A DNA stretch of 64,000 nucleotides. Source: Salipiger bermudensis (lineage in GTDB: Bacteria > Pseudomonadota > Alphaproteobacteria > Rhodobacterales > Rhodobacteraceae). The position numbers and the translations under genes were made by a program. Each line of letters starts with the position of its first letter. Within the stretch, counting starts at the first letter, position 1. The notes beneath the pieces were generated by a model that was given only the letters and a program-made list of their open reading frames with translations, did not search any database and had not been told where the DNA came from. The stretch spans positions 1 to 64,000 of the forward strand of contig NZ_JAIUZY010000001.1 of NCBI RefSeq assembly GCF_020171625.1. The letters are read 5' to 3'. Positions 16,904 to 25,476 of the stretch are shown piece by piece.

Positions 16904-17404
16904 ATGGCCATGAACACGCTCAAAGACCTTTATCTCGACCAACTTCAGGATATCTGGAGCGCCAACACGCAATCCCTTCCGGTTGTCACGGAACTGGGAC
17001 GCGCGGCGCAGGACAAGGAGCTGTCCGAGGCGCTGATCGACGGCGGCAACGGCATTTCCGACGGCATTTCCGAGATTGAAAAGCTGTGCAACGAGCACGG
17101 CATCAAGCCCAACGCGGAACACTGCAAGGGCATGGAAGGCCTCGTGAAGGAAGCCCGCGCGCATGGTCTGTCCAACGACATCGAGGATGCGGACGTGCGC
17201 GATGCCGCGATCATCCCGCAGTACCAGCGCATGGTGCACTACGCGCTCGCGGGCTACGGCACGCTGGCCGCCTTCGCCAACCGCCTCGGCCTCGACAGCG
17301 ATGCGGCCGTGCTGAAAAAATGCCTCGACCAGACCTATGACGGCGACCGCCGCATGACCGAGATCGCCACGCGCGGCGGCGTCAACAAAGACGCCGTGAA
17401 CTGA
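16904..17404 (+). CDS. YciF-like (DUF892) ferritin-like protein
   Basis: A 166-residue all-helical protein of the YciE/YciF family: MNTLKDLYLDQLQDIWSANTQSLPVVTELGRAAQDKELSEAL start, then conserved HCKGMEGLVKEA and DAAIIPQYQRMVHYALAGYGTLAAFANRLG containing the carboxylate and His residues of the ferritin-like four-helix bundle. Members are stress-induced; a ferroxidase role is suggested by structure but not proven. ATG 16904 is preceded by GAAAGGA; an in-frame GTG 33 bp upstream is less likely. A strong terminator follows. Confidence 0.87.
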   Translation: MAMNTLKDLYLDQLQDIWSANTQSLPVVTELGRAAQDKELSEALIDGGNGISDGISEIEKLCNEHGIKPNAEHCKGMEGLVKEARAHGLSNDIEDADVRDAAIIPQYQRMVHYALAGYGTLAAFANRLGLDSDAAVLKKCLDQTYDGDRRMTEIATRGGVNKDAVN

Positions 17405-17428
17405 CCTCGGGCGTTGTCACCCTTCAAG

Positions 17429-17457
17429 AGCCACGCGGGAGACCGCGTGGCTTTTTT
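17429..17457 (+). terminator. Intrinsic terminator after the YciF-like gene
   Basis: A perfect 10-bp stem AGCCACGCGG (17429-17438) and CCGCGTGGCT (17443-17452) around a GAGA loop, followed by TTTTTG. It sits 25 bp after the stop codon. Confidence 0.93.
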
Positions 17458-17594
17458 GTGTTTCAGGACTTCGTTCGCGCTGCTTGCCGCAACGCGGAAG
17501 CCCGAAGCAAGGCGGTCGGGCGACAGGCGGGGGGCAGTCCCTGTGAGGGCATACACGCATGGTTGCCCGATCTACGCGCCCCCTCGCCCGGGCG

Positions 17595-18071
17595 TCAAAA
17601 CGGCAGCGGGGCGCTGTCCTTCACTTCCTTCATGACAAAAAACGTCCGCGTCTGGCGCACGCCGGGCAGGGCGATCAGCTCCTTCCCGTGCAGTTTGTTG
17701 AAATCCGACATGTCCCGCACGCGGATCTTCAGCAGGTAGTCGAAATCGCCCGCCACGAGGCTGCAGTCGAGAACCTGTTCCATCCGGATCACGGCGTCCT
17801 CGAAAGCCGCGAAGCTCTCGGGGGTGGAGCGGTCGAGCACGACCCCGACCATCACCACCGCCCCAAGCCCCACCGGCTCCGGCGCGATCTGGGCGTGGAC
17901 ACCGGTGATGTAGCCCTCCTCGAACAGACGCTGGGTGCGGCGGTGGCATGTCGGGGCGCTGACATGCACCCGCGCGGCAAGCTCTGCATTGCTTAGCCGC
18001 CCCTCGGTCTGAAGCGCGCGCAGGATCTTGATATCGATTCGGTCCAGATCGTGCATGAAAGAAGCTTTCAT
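17595..18071 (-). CDS. acdR: Lrp/AsnC family regulator, probable AcdR
   Basis: A 158-residue Lrp-family protein. The HTH covers residues about 9-60 ([47 protein letters not shown]). The RAM/effector domain follows ([14 protein letters not shown]- [21 protein letters not shown]). It is divergent from acdS across 139 bp, the arrangement known for AcdR, which activates ACC deaminase expression when ACC is present. The start may be ATG 18071 or ATG 18056 (MHDLDRID, closer to other Lrp starts). A GAAAG-N3-CTTTC repeat overlaps this region. Confidence 0.87.
   Translation of the reverse strand: MKASFMHDLDRIDIKILRALQTEGRLSNAELAARVHVSAPTCHRRTQRLFEEGYITGVHAQIAPEPVGLGAVVMVGVVLDRSTPESFAAFEDAVIRMEQVLDCSLVAGDFDYLLKIRVRDMSDFNKLHGKELIALPGVRQTRTFFVMKEVKDSAPLPF
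18057..18069. promoter_or_regulatory. Candidate AcdR site 1 (GAAAG-N3-CTTTC)
   Basis: GAAAGAAGCTTTC is a perfect 5-3-5 inverted repeat, extended to ATGAAA-N5-TTTCAT at 18055-18071. It covers the alternative start codons of acdR, a typical place for autoregulation. The same half-sites recur at 18150-18162. Assignment to AcdR is inference. Confidence 0.5.
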
Positions 18072-18149
18072 CTTTGGTCAGTGTTATTTCGCAGGATCGA
18101 AGCATAGGCGCTCGAAGATGGAAATACCGAAAGTCTCCCGGTGTAATCT

Positions 18150-18162
18150 GAAAGCACCTTTC
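18150..18162. promoter_or_regulatory. Candidate AcdR site 2 (GAAAG-N3-CTTTC)
   Basis: GAAAGCACCTTTC repeats the 5-3-5 inverted repeat of 18057-18069, 93 bp away and 48 bp upstream of the acdS start codon, a position suited to activation. The two-site layout suggests Lrp-type looping or octamer wrapping. Confidence 0.5.
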
Positions 18163-18210
18163 CGGCGGTCTCGGCTAGCGTCAGGGCAGACGCCAATCAG
18201 GAGACGCCCG

Positions 18211-19230
18211 ATGTCACTTCTCGAGAACTTCGACCGCTACCCGCTGACCTTCGGCAAGACGCCGATCGAGCCACTGCCGCGCCTGTCGGAGGCGCTGGGC
18301 GGCAAGGTCGAGATCTATGCCAAGCGCGAAGATTGCAATTCGGGCCTCGCCATGGGCGGCAACAAGCTGCGCAAGCTGGAATACATCGTGCCCGACGCCA
18401 TCGCCTCGGGGGCGGATACGCTGGTCTCGATCGGTGGGGTGCAGTCGAACCACACGCGTATGGTTGCCGCCACCGCCGCCAAGCTCGGCATGAAATGCGT
18501 CGTGATTCAGGAAAACTGGGTGCCACATTACGATGCGGTCTATGACCGGGTCGGCAATATCCAGATGACCCGCCTGATGGGCGCCGACAGCCGGCTCGTG
18601 GATGACGGCTTCGACATCGGCATCCGCAAGAGCTGGGAGGACGCGATCCAGTCGGTGAAGGATGCCGGCGGCAAGCCCTATGCGATCCCGGCGGGGGCCT
18701 CGGTGCACAAGTTCGGCGCGCTGGGCTATGTCGGGTTTGCCGAGGAGGTCGCCGAGCAGGAGGCGGAGCTCGGGTTCACCTTCGACTATATCGTGGTCTG
18801 CGTGGTGACCGGATCGACGCAGGGCGGGATGATCGTGGGCTTCGCCGCGCAGGATCGCGCCGACAGGGTGATCGGGATCGACGCCTCGGGCACGGTCGAG
18901 CAGACCCGCGCGCAGGTGCGCGGCATCGTCGACAACACCGCCGACCTGGTCGGCCTCGGGCGCGCGGTGCGCGAGGACGAGATCGTCATCCATCCGGACT
19001 ACGCCTATCCCGCCTATGGCGTGCCATCCGAGGAGACCAACGAAGCGATCCGGCTGGCCGCGCGGACCGAGGCGATGATCACCGACCCGGTCTACGAGGG
19101 GAAATCCATGCAGGGCATGATCGACCTGACCCGCAAGGGCGTCTTTCCGGAAGGCTCGAAGGTGCTCTACGCCCATCTCGGCGGCGCACCCGCGCTCAAC
19201 GGCTACAGCTATCACTACAAGGACGGTTGA
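18211..19230 (+). CDS. acdS: 1-aminocyclopropane-1-carboxylate (ACC) deaminase
   Basis: A 339-residue PLP enzyme converting ACC to 2-oxobutyrate and ammonia. The PLP lysine is in [10 protein letters not shown] (K52), the Ser of [11 protein letters not shown] follows, and the residues that separate ACC deaminase from D-cysteine desulfhydrase are the deaminase type: Y295-E296 in [10 protein letters not shown] and L323 in AHLGG. Each position is one higher than in the Pseudomonas enzymes. Length fits. Divergent from acdR. ACC is the plant ethylene precursor, so this may reflect plant or algal association, or simply use of ACC as a nitrogen source. Confidence 0.93.
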   Translation: MSLLENFDRYPLTFGKTPIEPLPRLSEALGGKVEIYAKREDCNSGLAMGGNKLRKLEYIVPDAIASGADTLVSIGGVQSNHTRMVAATAAKLGMKCVVIQENWVPHYDAVYDRVGNIQMTRLMGADSRLVDDGFDIGIRKSWEDAIQSVKDAGGKPYAIPAGASVHKFGALGYVGFAEEVAEQEAELGFTFDYIVVCVVTGSTQGGMIVGFAAQDRADRVIGIDASGTVEQTRAQVRGIVDNTADLVGLGRAVREDEIVIHPDYAYPAYGVPSEETNEAIRLAARTEAMITDPVYEGKSMQGMIDLTRKGVFPEGSKVLYAHLGGAPALNGYSYHYKDG

Positions 19231-19455
19231 GGTTTCGCCCGCTCGCGCCGCATCCGGTCCCGCGTGTCCGGGGCGGGCACAAACTATGGCCTGCGGGTGC
19301 GGACGTCCGCACGGTCCGCGGATGCGTAGGACGCCACGGACCGCGGGTGCGCAGTGCCCAGAGCCCGGGCACCCCACGGGCCGAAAGGGCGGACGGTCAA
19401 CAGCTCATGGAAGGCGTGCACCGGTGCGCGCCACCCCACGGGGTGCCCCGGGCCT

Positions 19456-20154
19456 TCACCAAGGAACCGGGGCGGCCGCCCAGTCGAAGAACTGCCCGGT
19501 CTGCTCCGGCGCGAGCCCGTCGAGCACGCCGAGCAGATTGCGCGCGGCCTCTGCCGGCGCCAGCTTGCGATGGGCCGGGTAGGCGCTTGTGAACTCGGTG
19601 GCGACTGTTCCGGGATGGAGCGCCACGACGATGGCGCCCGGATGGGTGCGGGCGATCTCGATCGCGGCGGTGTGGACGATCTGGTTGGCGGCGGCTTTCG
19701 AGGCGCGGTAGCTGTACCAGCCGCCCAGCCGGTTGTCGCCGATCGAGCCGACGCGGGCGGTCAGCACCCCGACAACCGAGCGCCCCTCGCGCGGCAGAAG
19801 CCGCGGCACGTGCCTGAGGACCTGTGCCGGCCCGATGGCATTGGCCGCCATCACCTCGGCCATCCTGCCGGCGTCAATCTCGGCGAGGGACTTCTCGGGT
19901 CGCGCGCCCTCGGGCGCCAGCATCCCGCTGGCCACCACGATCGTCCGGAACGGCCCGGACAGCGCCTCGAGCCGAGCGCTCACCGACGCAGGGTCGGCGA
20001 AATCGATGCCATCTGCGGACCGCGACAGACCTGTGACCTCGACGCCACCTTCGGACAGCGCGGCGCACAGGGCGGACCCGATGCCCCCGGAGGCGCCGAT
20101 GACAAGGGCGCGGGTCTGCGCCGGGGGGCTGTCTTGCGAACGCGTACTGCTCAA
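19456..20154 (-). CDS. SDR family oxidoreductase (C-factor-like)
   Basis: A 232-residue short-chain dehydrogenase/reductase. NAD(P) glycine motif ALVIGASGGIGSALCAAL at residues 16-33; the catalytic Tyr-Lys pair in GGWYSYRASKAAANQIV; PGTVATEF after it. The active-site Ser is replaced or shifted (ARVGSIGDN). Short SDRs with this GSIGDNRLGGWYSYRASKAA motif resemble the csgA/C-factor group found next to photolyase genes in many proteobacteria; none is present here. Substrate unknown. Confidence 0.85.
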   Translation of the reverse strand: MSSTRSQDSPPAQTRALVIGASGGIGSALCAALSEGGVEVTGLSRSADGIDFADPASVSARLEALSGPFRTIVVASGMLAPEGARPEKSLAEIDAGRMAEVMAANAIGPAQVLRHVPRLLPREGRSVVGVLTARVGSIGDNRLGGWYSYRASKAAANQIVHTAAIEIARTHPGAIVVALHPGTVATEFTSAYPAHRKLAPAEAARNLLGVLDGLAPEQTGQFFDWAAAPVPW

Positions 20155-20629
20155 GCGGGTCTCCTGTCCTTGGATGTGCGCGAAGGCTCGTCACAGGACC
20201 TAGGCCAGAGCCGCCGAAGGCAAAGGGCTGGCGCCTGCAATGATCGGAGAACGGGGCGGTCCGCCTCGGTGACGCTGCCCGGAGGTTCTCGGACATGGGC
20301 CCCCCAGCCGTTGGGACGCTCCCTACAGACCTGCCGCGTTTTACGGGTCGGGTGGAGACGAAGACGGGAGGGGCCATCCCGCGCGGCGTTATGAAGCCGG
20401 TCAGGAAGCGGCCCGGCGCCCGGCTTTGCGGGGGGGGCGGTTTCGGTCTTGCGGCGGGCGTCTGTGGCGGTCTGGGACGCGAGGTGCGCTTGATTGGCGC
20501 GCCGCGCGTGGCCGGCGTCGGGCGGTGAGGGGCCAGCCCCTCACACTCCCCGGAGTATTTTCGACGAAGAGAAGAGAGGGGACGGGGTGGGCGGGCCGCG
20601 CCTCTTGTCGGAGAGGACGCGGCGCGTGG
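20155..20629. other. 475-bp intergenic stretch with one dispersed repeat
   Basis: No gene seen. It holds a 9-bp hairpin GTGAGGGGC/GCCCCTCAC at 20525-20544 and, touching it, a copy of the dispersed terminator-like repeat (20541-20584). The region 20400-20520 is very GC-rich and low in complexity. Confidence 0.5.
20541..20584 (+). repeat. Dispersed terminator-like repeat, type B, copy 1
   Basis: ACTCCCCGGAGTATTTTC then GACGAAGAGAAG and a G-run. The ACTCC/GGAGT hairpin followed by ATTTT looks like a small intrinsic terminator. The tail GACGAAGAGAAG-AGGGG is shared with 42797-42846, 48370-48418 and, inverted, 45021-45072. This copy is the most diverged. Confidence 0.75.
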
Positions 20630-20950
20630 TCAGGCCGGCATGGCGATCTTCTGGATCGCGGTGAAGCCCTCGAAGCGGGGGGCGCCGCTATGCAGTTTGC
20701 GGGTCTCGCCGGCGCGGGCATGGGCGGCGCGGAAGCTGTCGCTGCGGGTCCAGTCGCGGAAATGCGCTTCGCTCTCCCAGACCGTGTGCGAGGCGTAAAG
20801 GATGGCGCCGTCCTCCTCGGGGCCTTTCAGCATGTGGAATTCCACGAAACCGGGGTTCTCGTGCAGCTTGCTGTCGCGGCTCAGCCAGAGCTCCTCGAAC
20901 TCGGCGGCGTTTTCGAGCGGCACGGTGAAGCGGTTCATCGCGAGATACAT
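20630..20950 (-). CDS. IsdG-type heme-degrading monooxygenase
   Basis: A 106-residue ABM-fold protein. The Asn-Trp-His triad of IsdG/IsdI is intact at N6, W67 and H77, with the family pattern TVWESEAHFRDW-SDSFRAAH. Such enzymes open heme without a separate reductase-bound P450-like site and release iron. It is the last gene of the hmu operon, 18 bp after hmuV, which fits heme breakdown after import. Many databases would call it only antibiotic biosynthesis monooxygenase; the operon and triad argue for heme. Confidence 0.85.
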   Translation of the reverse strand: MYLAMNRFTVPLENAAEFEELWLSRDSKLHENPGFVEFHMLKGPEEDGAILYASHTVWESEAHFRDWTRSDSFRAAHARAGETRKLHSGAPRFEGFTAIQKIAMPA

Positions 20951-20968
20951 CTTGGGTCCTTTCGGGGG

Positions 20969-21757
20969 TCATTCCGCCGCGAGGCGCGCGGCGTGGGGAA
21001 GCAGGAACGGGGTGCCGGGGGCCGGTGCAAGTCCCACCCGGAGGCGGCAGCCATAGGCGCGCGACAGCGTATCAGAGGTCATCACCTCGGTCACGGGGCC
21101 GGCGGACAGGACGCGGCCTCGTGCCAGAAGCACGATGCGGTCGGCGAACATGGCGGTGAGGTTTAGATCGTGCATCACCGCCACCACGCCGCCGCCGGCA
21201 TCGGCGAAGTCGCGGGCGATCTGCATGACCTCGAGCTGGTGCGCGATGTCGAGCGCCGAGACCGGCTCGTCGAGGAACAGCCAGCGCGGGCCGTCCGCAT
21301 CGACGGGCGCGCCGACCTGCGCCAGAACGCGCGCGAGCTGGGCGCGCTGCTGCTCGCCGCCCGAGAGCGACTGGTAGGGCCGGCCCGCGTGATGGGCGAG
21401 GTCGACCCGCGCCAGCGCCTGCAGGGCGGCGCGGGCCTGCCCCGCGGCGCGGCCACGCGACAGGCCGATCTCGACCACCTCGAGCACGGTGAAGGGGAAG
21501 GCCAGCGCCGAGGCCTGCGGCAGCACGCCGCGCATCGCGGCCAGCTCCCACGGGGCGAGGCGGGCGATGTCGTGGCCGTTGAGCGTGACCCTGCCGGTGC
21601 AGGGCAGATCGCCGGTCACAGTGCGCAGCAGCGTGGTCTTGCCCGACCCGTTGGGGCCGCAGATCGCGGTGAGCTGGCCGGGCTGCGCCTCGAAATCCAC
21701 GCCGCGGAGGATCTCGCTGCGGCCAAGGCTGACCGAGATGTCGCGTGCCTCCAGCAT
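20969..21757 (-). CDS. hmuV: Heme ABC transporter ATP-binding protein HmuV
   Basis: 262 residues. Walker A GPNGSGKT at 34-41, ABC signature LSGGEQQR at 131-138, Walker B WLFLDEP at 159-165, H-loop His196. Energises heme import with HmuU. The start ATG overlaps the hmuU stop by one base (TGATG). The open frame extends upstream through hmuU, but that part is out of phase with hmuU and is not protein. Belongs to the iron-siderophore/B12/heme ABC class. Confidence 0.94.
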   Translation of the reverse strand: MLEARDISVSLGRSEILRGVDFEAQPGQLTAICGPNGSGKTTLLRTVTGDLPCTGRVTLNGHDIARLAPWELAAMRGVLPQASALAFPFTVLEVVEIGLSRGRAAGQARAALQALARVDLAHHAGRPYQSLSGGEQQRAQLARVLAQVGAPVDADGPRWLFLDEPVSALDIAHQLEVMQIARDFADAGGGVVAVMHDLNLTAMFADRIVLLARGRVLSAGPVTEVMTSDTLSRAYGCRLRVGLAPAPGTPFLLPHAARLAAE

Positions 21758-22836
21758 CACAGGTCCACCACGCCACGCTGCCGCAGTAGGATCCACAGGA
21801 ACACCGGCGCGCCGAGCACCGCCGTGACGATTCCGATCGGAAGCTCGGCCGGGGCCACGACGCTGCGCGAGATCATGTCGGCGCCGACCAGAAGCGCCGC
21901 CCCCAGAAGCGCGGCGTTGGGCAGCAGCGCGCGGTGGTCCGGGCCGGAGGCGAGGCGCAGCAGGTGCGGCACCACGATGCCGATGAAGCCGATGCCGCCC
22001 GAGACCGCCACGGCGGCGCCGGTGGCGGCGGCGACGCAGAGGATCGCGAGGCGCTTCATGCGCTGCACCGGGATGCCGATATGGGCGGCGGTGGCCTCGC
22101 CGAGCGCCAGCGCGTTGAGCGAGCGGCCAAGCAGCATAGCCCCGCTTACAGCGATCAGCAGGATCGGCAGCGCCGCGGCAAGCTTGGTCCAGCTCGCGCC
22201 TGCCAGCGAGCCAAGGCCCCAGAAGGTCAGGTCGCGCAGCTGGGTGTCGTCGGCCATGTAGACCAGCACGCCCGAGACGGCGCCGGAGAGCGCGGCCAGC
22301 GCGATGCCGGCCAGCAGCATGGTCGCCACCGAGGTCTGTCCGCGCCGGGTGGCGACACGGTAGAGCAGCAGGGTGCTGATCCAGCCACCTAGGAACGCGG
22401 CGAGCGGCACCAGATGGGCGCCCGCAAGGCCGAGAAGCGCCGGCGGCAACAGGCCGCCCAGCACGATGGCGAGGATGGCGCCGAGCCCTGCGCCGGCGCT
22501 CACGCCGACGATGCCGGGATCGGCGAGAGGGTTGCGGAACAGCCCCTGCATCACCGCCCCCGAGACCGCCAGCGCCGCGCCCACCGCCAGCCCCATCACC
22601 AGCCGGGGCAGGCGGATGTCGAGCAGCACGACCCGCTCCATGCGCGAGAGCGCCTCGCCGCGGGCGAGGCTGCGGGCCACGTCGAGGAGCTGCACCCCGG
22701 TGGCGCCGACGGTGAGACTGGCGAGCGAGATCGCCACCAGCGCCAGCGCCAGCCACAGGTGCAGGCGCCGGGCGCGGGCCAGACGGTCGGGCGGCGCGGG
22801 GGCGTCGAGCGCCGTGGGATCGGTGAGCGCGACCAT
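21757..22836 (-). CDS. hmuU: Heme ABC transporter permease HmuU
   Basis: 359 residues, FecCD/BtuC-type permease with about 10 membrane segments: LWLALALVAISLASLTVG first helix, RLPRLVMGLAVGAALAVSGAVMQGLFRNPLADPGIVGVSAGAGLGA (conserved permease signature), and GGIGFIGIVVPHLLRLASGPDHRALLPNAALLGAALLVGADMISR near the C-terminus. Forms a dimer with HmuV. It starts only 4 bp after the hmuT stop codon. Confidence 0.94.
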   Translation of the reverse strand: MVALTDPTALDAPAPPDRLARARRLHLWLALALVAISLASLTVGATGVQLLDVARSLARGEALSRMERVVLLDIRLPRLVMGLAVGAALAVSGAVMQGLFRNPLADPGIVGVSAGAGLGAILAIVLGGLLPPALLGLAGAHLVPLAAFLGGWISTLLLYRVATRRGQTSVATMLLAGIALAALSGAVSGVLVYMADDTQLRDLTFWGLGSLAGASWTKLAAALPILLIAVSGAMLLGRSLNALALGEATAAHIGIPVQRMKRLAILCVAAATGAAVAVSGGIGFIGIVVPHLLRLASGPDHRALLPNAALLGAALLVGADMISRSVVAPAELPIGIVTAVLGAPVFLWILLRQRGVVDL

Positions 22837-22840
22837 GGGG

Positions 22841-23719
22841 TCAGTCTCCGTAGAGCGCGGTGGACAGCTCGGTGACGGCGGCGCCGGTGCGCGGGCCGAA
22901 GCCCAGCAGCTTGAGCCCGTCGATCTTGATCAGCGCGCGGGCCTCGGCGGCGGGGGTGACCGCGAGCGCGGGCAGGGCGAAGAGCGCGTCGGGGCTGGCG
23001 CCGTGATCGCCGTCGCGGTCCATCATCAGGATCACGTCGGGGGCCGCGGCGGCGGCGGCCTCGTCCGAGAGCGGCTTGTAGCCCGACACGCCCTCGAGCG
23101 CGTTGACCCCGCCGGCCAGCTCGATGATCGCGGCGGCGCCGGTGTCGTCGCCCGCGCCCATCAGGCGCCCGCCCTGTGCCGACAGGATGAAGAGCACCCG
23201 CTTGGGGGCGTCGGCATGGGCCGCCGCGCGGGACGCGGCCGCCTCGATCTCGCCTGCCACCTGCGTGGCCAGCGCGTCCGCCGCCTCGGGTGCGTTGAGA
23301 GCGTCGCCCACGGCGCGGATCTTGGCGGCAACGCCTTCGGCGGTGAAGGCACTTGGCACGGTGACGAAGGGGATCGCGGCCTCTTCCAGCACGGCCAGCG
23401 TCTCGGGCGGGCCGGCGCCCTCCTCGGAGACGATCAGGTCGGGGCCGACCGAGAGCACGCCCTCGGGCGAGAGCGCGCGCATGTAGCCGACATCGGGCAG
23501 GGCGGTGGCCTGCGGCGGATAGGTCGAGGTGGTGTCGCGCGCCACGAGCCGGTGCTCCTGACCGAGCGCGTAGACGATCTCGGTGACCGAGCCGCCGATG
23601 GCCAGCGTGTCGGCCTGGCCGCGGGCGGCCTCGGCGGGGCTCAGCGTGGCGCCGAGCACGCCAAGCGCGAGATAGACCGCGCAACTCACGGCGATGGCGG
23701 GGAAGGGGCGGCGTCTCAT
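22841..23719 (-). CDS. hmuT: Periplasmic heme-binding protein HmuT
   Basis: 292 residues. Signal peptide about 1-32 (RRRPFPAIAVSCAVYLALGVLGATLSPAEA). Two lobes joined by one helix, as in cluster III/class A2 binding proteins: GSVTEIVYALGQEHRLVARDTTSTYPPQA and LPDVGYMRALSPEGVLSVGPDLIV are the typical HmuT/BtuF stretches. ATG 23719 overlaps the hmuS stop (ATGA); the long frame running upstream of it is antisense or out-of-phase hmuS sequence. Confidence 0.92.
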   Translation of the reverse strand: MRRRPFPAIAVSCAVYLALGVLGATLSPAEAARGQADTLAIGGSVTEIVYALGQEHRLVARDTTSTYPPQATALPDVGYMRALSPEGVLSVGPDLIVSEEGAGPPETLAVLEEAAIPFVTVPSAFTAEGVAAKIRAVGDALNAPEAADALATQVAGEIEAAASRAAAHADAPKRVLFILSAQGGRLMGAGDDTGAAAIIELAGGVNALEGVSGYKPLSDEAAAAAAPDVILMMDRDGDHGASPDALFALPALAVTPAAEARALIKIDGLKLLGFGPRTGAAVTELSTALYGD

Positions 23720-24771
23720 GCGGGCACCCCGGCGCGCTCGGGCAGCGCCTCGACGATCTCGCGCCACGCCGGGCGATGGTCGTTGCCCTCCTTGCCGACG
23801 CCGAAACACTGGAAGATCAGCCCGCCCTCGGCGTCGAACCCCTCGACCGAGAGGGCCGGGCCGCGCTGGGTCGGCTTCTCGACCGCCCAGAGCTCGGCCA
23901 CCTTGTCGCGGCGCAGGTGGAGGTTGAAGCCCGGATCCATGATGTTCTGCCACGGGCCCATCGGCCTGAGGCTGTGGATCGGGCCGGAATGGATCTGGAT
24001 GCAGCCACGATTGCCGACGAAGAGCATGAGGCCGGTCTCGCGGTCGCGCGCCGCCTCGAGCATGGTGTCGACCGCCATCGGGTTGAGCGCACGTACGAAG
24101 GGCGCCCCGGCGATGCGGTAGGCGCCAAGGCGGTTCATCCTGAGCTTCGAGCACAGGCGCAGGAACTGGTGGGTGTCGGTGAGCCGCGCCCATTCTTTGC
24201 GCAGGATCTCGCGCTTGGCCGGGTCGGATTTCGCGGCTTCGGTGGGCTGGCGCGGCGCGAGGTCGAGCGTGTCGGCGCCGTCGCCGGTGGCCAGCGTTTC
24301 TTTCAACGCGGTCCAGCCAGCAAGCGAGGACCCCTCGCGCATGTGGATCTTGTGCACCGCGTCACCGGCGGCGTCAAAGACCTGAAGGCTGCGGCGCATG
24401 CCGTGCTCGGCCTCCTGCTCGACGAGGAACCCGTGCACCCAATGCTTGGGGAAGATGCGCAGGTCTATGGCGTCGTTGAGCACCATCGAAGCGTGCGGGC
24501 CGGGATGGTAGTTGCCATATTGGCCGACCTTCTCGTGCACGGCGGCCTCGACGCGGGTGAGGGCCATGACCTCGCCCAGCGTTTCGGCGGCGGGCATCAG
24601 CAGATCCGGATCGGCGCTGATCCGGGTGACGCCATCGCCGGTCTGGGCGGCCAGCAGCTGCGCCTCGGAGATGCCGAGCTGGGTGGCAAGATCGCGGCTG
24701 CGCAGCTTGGGCGAGGCCGCAAGGGCCGCGCGAATGTCGGATGGGGTGGGGGGTATGTTCGTGTCGCTCAT
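23716..24771 (-). CDS. hmuS: Hemin-degrading/heme-handling protein HmuS
   Basis: 351 residues with the duplicated HemS/ChuS fold. The first half contains VHEKVGQYGNYHPGPHASMVLNDAIDLRIFPKHWVHGFLVEQE, the second MLFVGNRGCIQIHSGPIHSLRPMGPWQNIMDPGFNLHLRRDKVAELWAVEKP. Cytoplasmic; binds imported heme and either delivers or cleaves it. ATG 24771 begins MSDTN; a further in-frame ATG 48 bp upstream is less likely. First gene of hmuSTUV plus the IsdG-type gene. A TTGAC-N11-GTCAA repeat lies 70 bp upstream. Confidence 0.92.
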   Translation of the reverse strand: MSDTNIPPTPSDIRAALAASPKLRSRDLATQLGISEAQLLAAQTGDGVTRISADPDLLMPAAETLGEVMALTRVEAAVHEKVGQYGNYHPGPHASMVLNDAIDLRIFPKHWVHGFLVEQEAEHGMRRSLQVFDAAGDAVHKIHMREGSSLAGWTALKETLATGDGADTLDLAPRQPTEAAKSDPAKREILRKEWARLTDTHQFLRLCSKLRMNRLGAYRIAGAPFVRALNPMAVDTMLEAARDRETGLMLFVGNRGCIQIHSGPIHSLRPMGPWQNIMDPGFNLHLRRDKVAELWAVEKPTQRGPALSVEGFDAEGGLIFQCFGVGKEGNDHRPAWREIVEALPERAGVPA

Positions 24772-24840
24772 GGGGCCGGTCCGGTCCTTCACATCAATCA
24801 GGGAAGTGACGGCTGGCACGAACGGGCTGGCGGGTCGTTG

Positions 24841-24861
24841 TTGACTGTTTTACTTGGTCAA
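24841..24861 (-). promoter_or_regulatory. Candidate iron-responsive operator upstream of hmuS
   Basis: TTGAC-N11-GTCAA, a 21-bp imperfect palindrome with an AT-rich centre in GC-rich surroundings, 70-90 bp before the hmuS start. TGAC/GTCA half-sites resemble the Iron-Rhodo-box type motif described for iron genes in Rhodobacterales. Which regulator (RirA, Irr, Fur or IscR-like) binds is not decided by sequence. Confidence 0.5.
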
Positions 24862-25416
24862 ATTGCGTGCCGCAAGCGTCAACCGAAGGACCTCACGAAA
24901 ACGCGCCTGTTTCGGGGGCCGGGCCGGCTGAGTGATCTTGCGATCCTTCGGGGCCCGGCGGTGCGGGGTCGTTCTTTCGGGGCGGGTGACCTAAGGACGC
25001 ATGTCCTTCGACCTTCTGCCGAAGGGGGGAGTTGCAAACCGGGTCCGCCGCCTCTGACAAAGATGGCGCGCCCGACCCCCTCGATCCCCCCGGCGCAGCC
25101 GTCGCGACAAAGCGGCGCAGCTCGTAGCCCGCACGGAAGCAACGCCCCCGATCCGGCCCGATGAGGCGCGCGGAATCCCCGTCAAACATGAGGTTCCGGA
25201 GCCGGGCGCGCCCGACAAAACGCGCGTTTCATGCGCGACGCAGGGTCGCCGCTGCATAACCTCATCAATGGCATCCGTTTCCATCTGGAGAACGCCGTCG
25301 ACCTGCACTAAAGCTCGATTCCGGGAACCCGTAAGGCGCCCGCTCGCACCGTCAAGGTGAGTCTGCCCGAGCTCTTCCGATGCCGCTGCTGTTTCCCTCG
25401 CGGCGCCCGGAGAGAG
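24862..25416. other. 555-bp stretch between tonB terminator and hmu promoter, no gene seen
   Basis: No convincing coding frame. A short plus-strand frame ends in SPLHNLINGIRFHLENAVDLH at about 25245-25311, which is protein-like but too short to assign and may be a relic. The missing heme receptor gene is not here. Confidence 0.4.
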
Positions 25417-25444
25417 ACGCCCCCCGAAGCAATCCGGGGGGCGT
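25417..25444 (-). terminator. Terminator of the exbB-tonB operon
   Basis: 10-bp stem ACGCCCCCCG (25417-25426) and CGGGGGGCGT (25435-25444) with an 8-base loop, 33 bp past the tonB stop. The T-run is better on the plus strand (GTTTCTGTTTCT) than on the minus strand (CTCTCTC), so it may work in both directions. Confidence 0.65.
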
Positions 25445-25476
25445 TTCTGTTTCTGCCGGGAGGGTGCGCAAACCGG

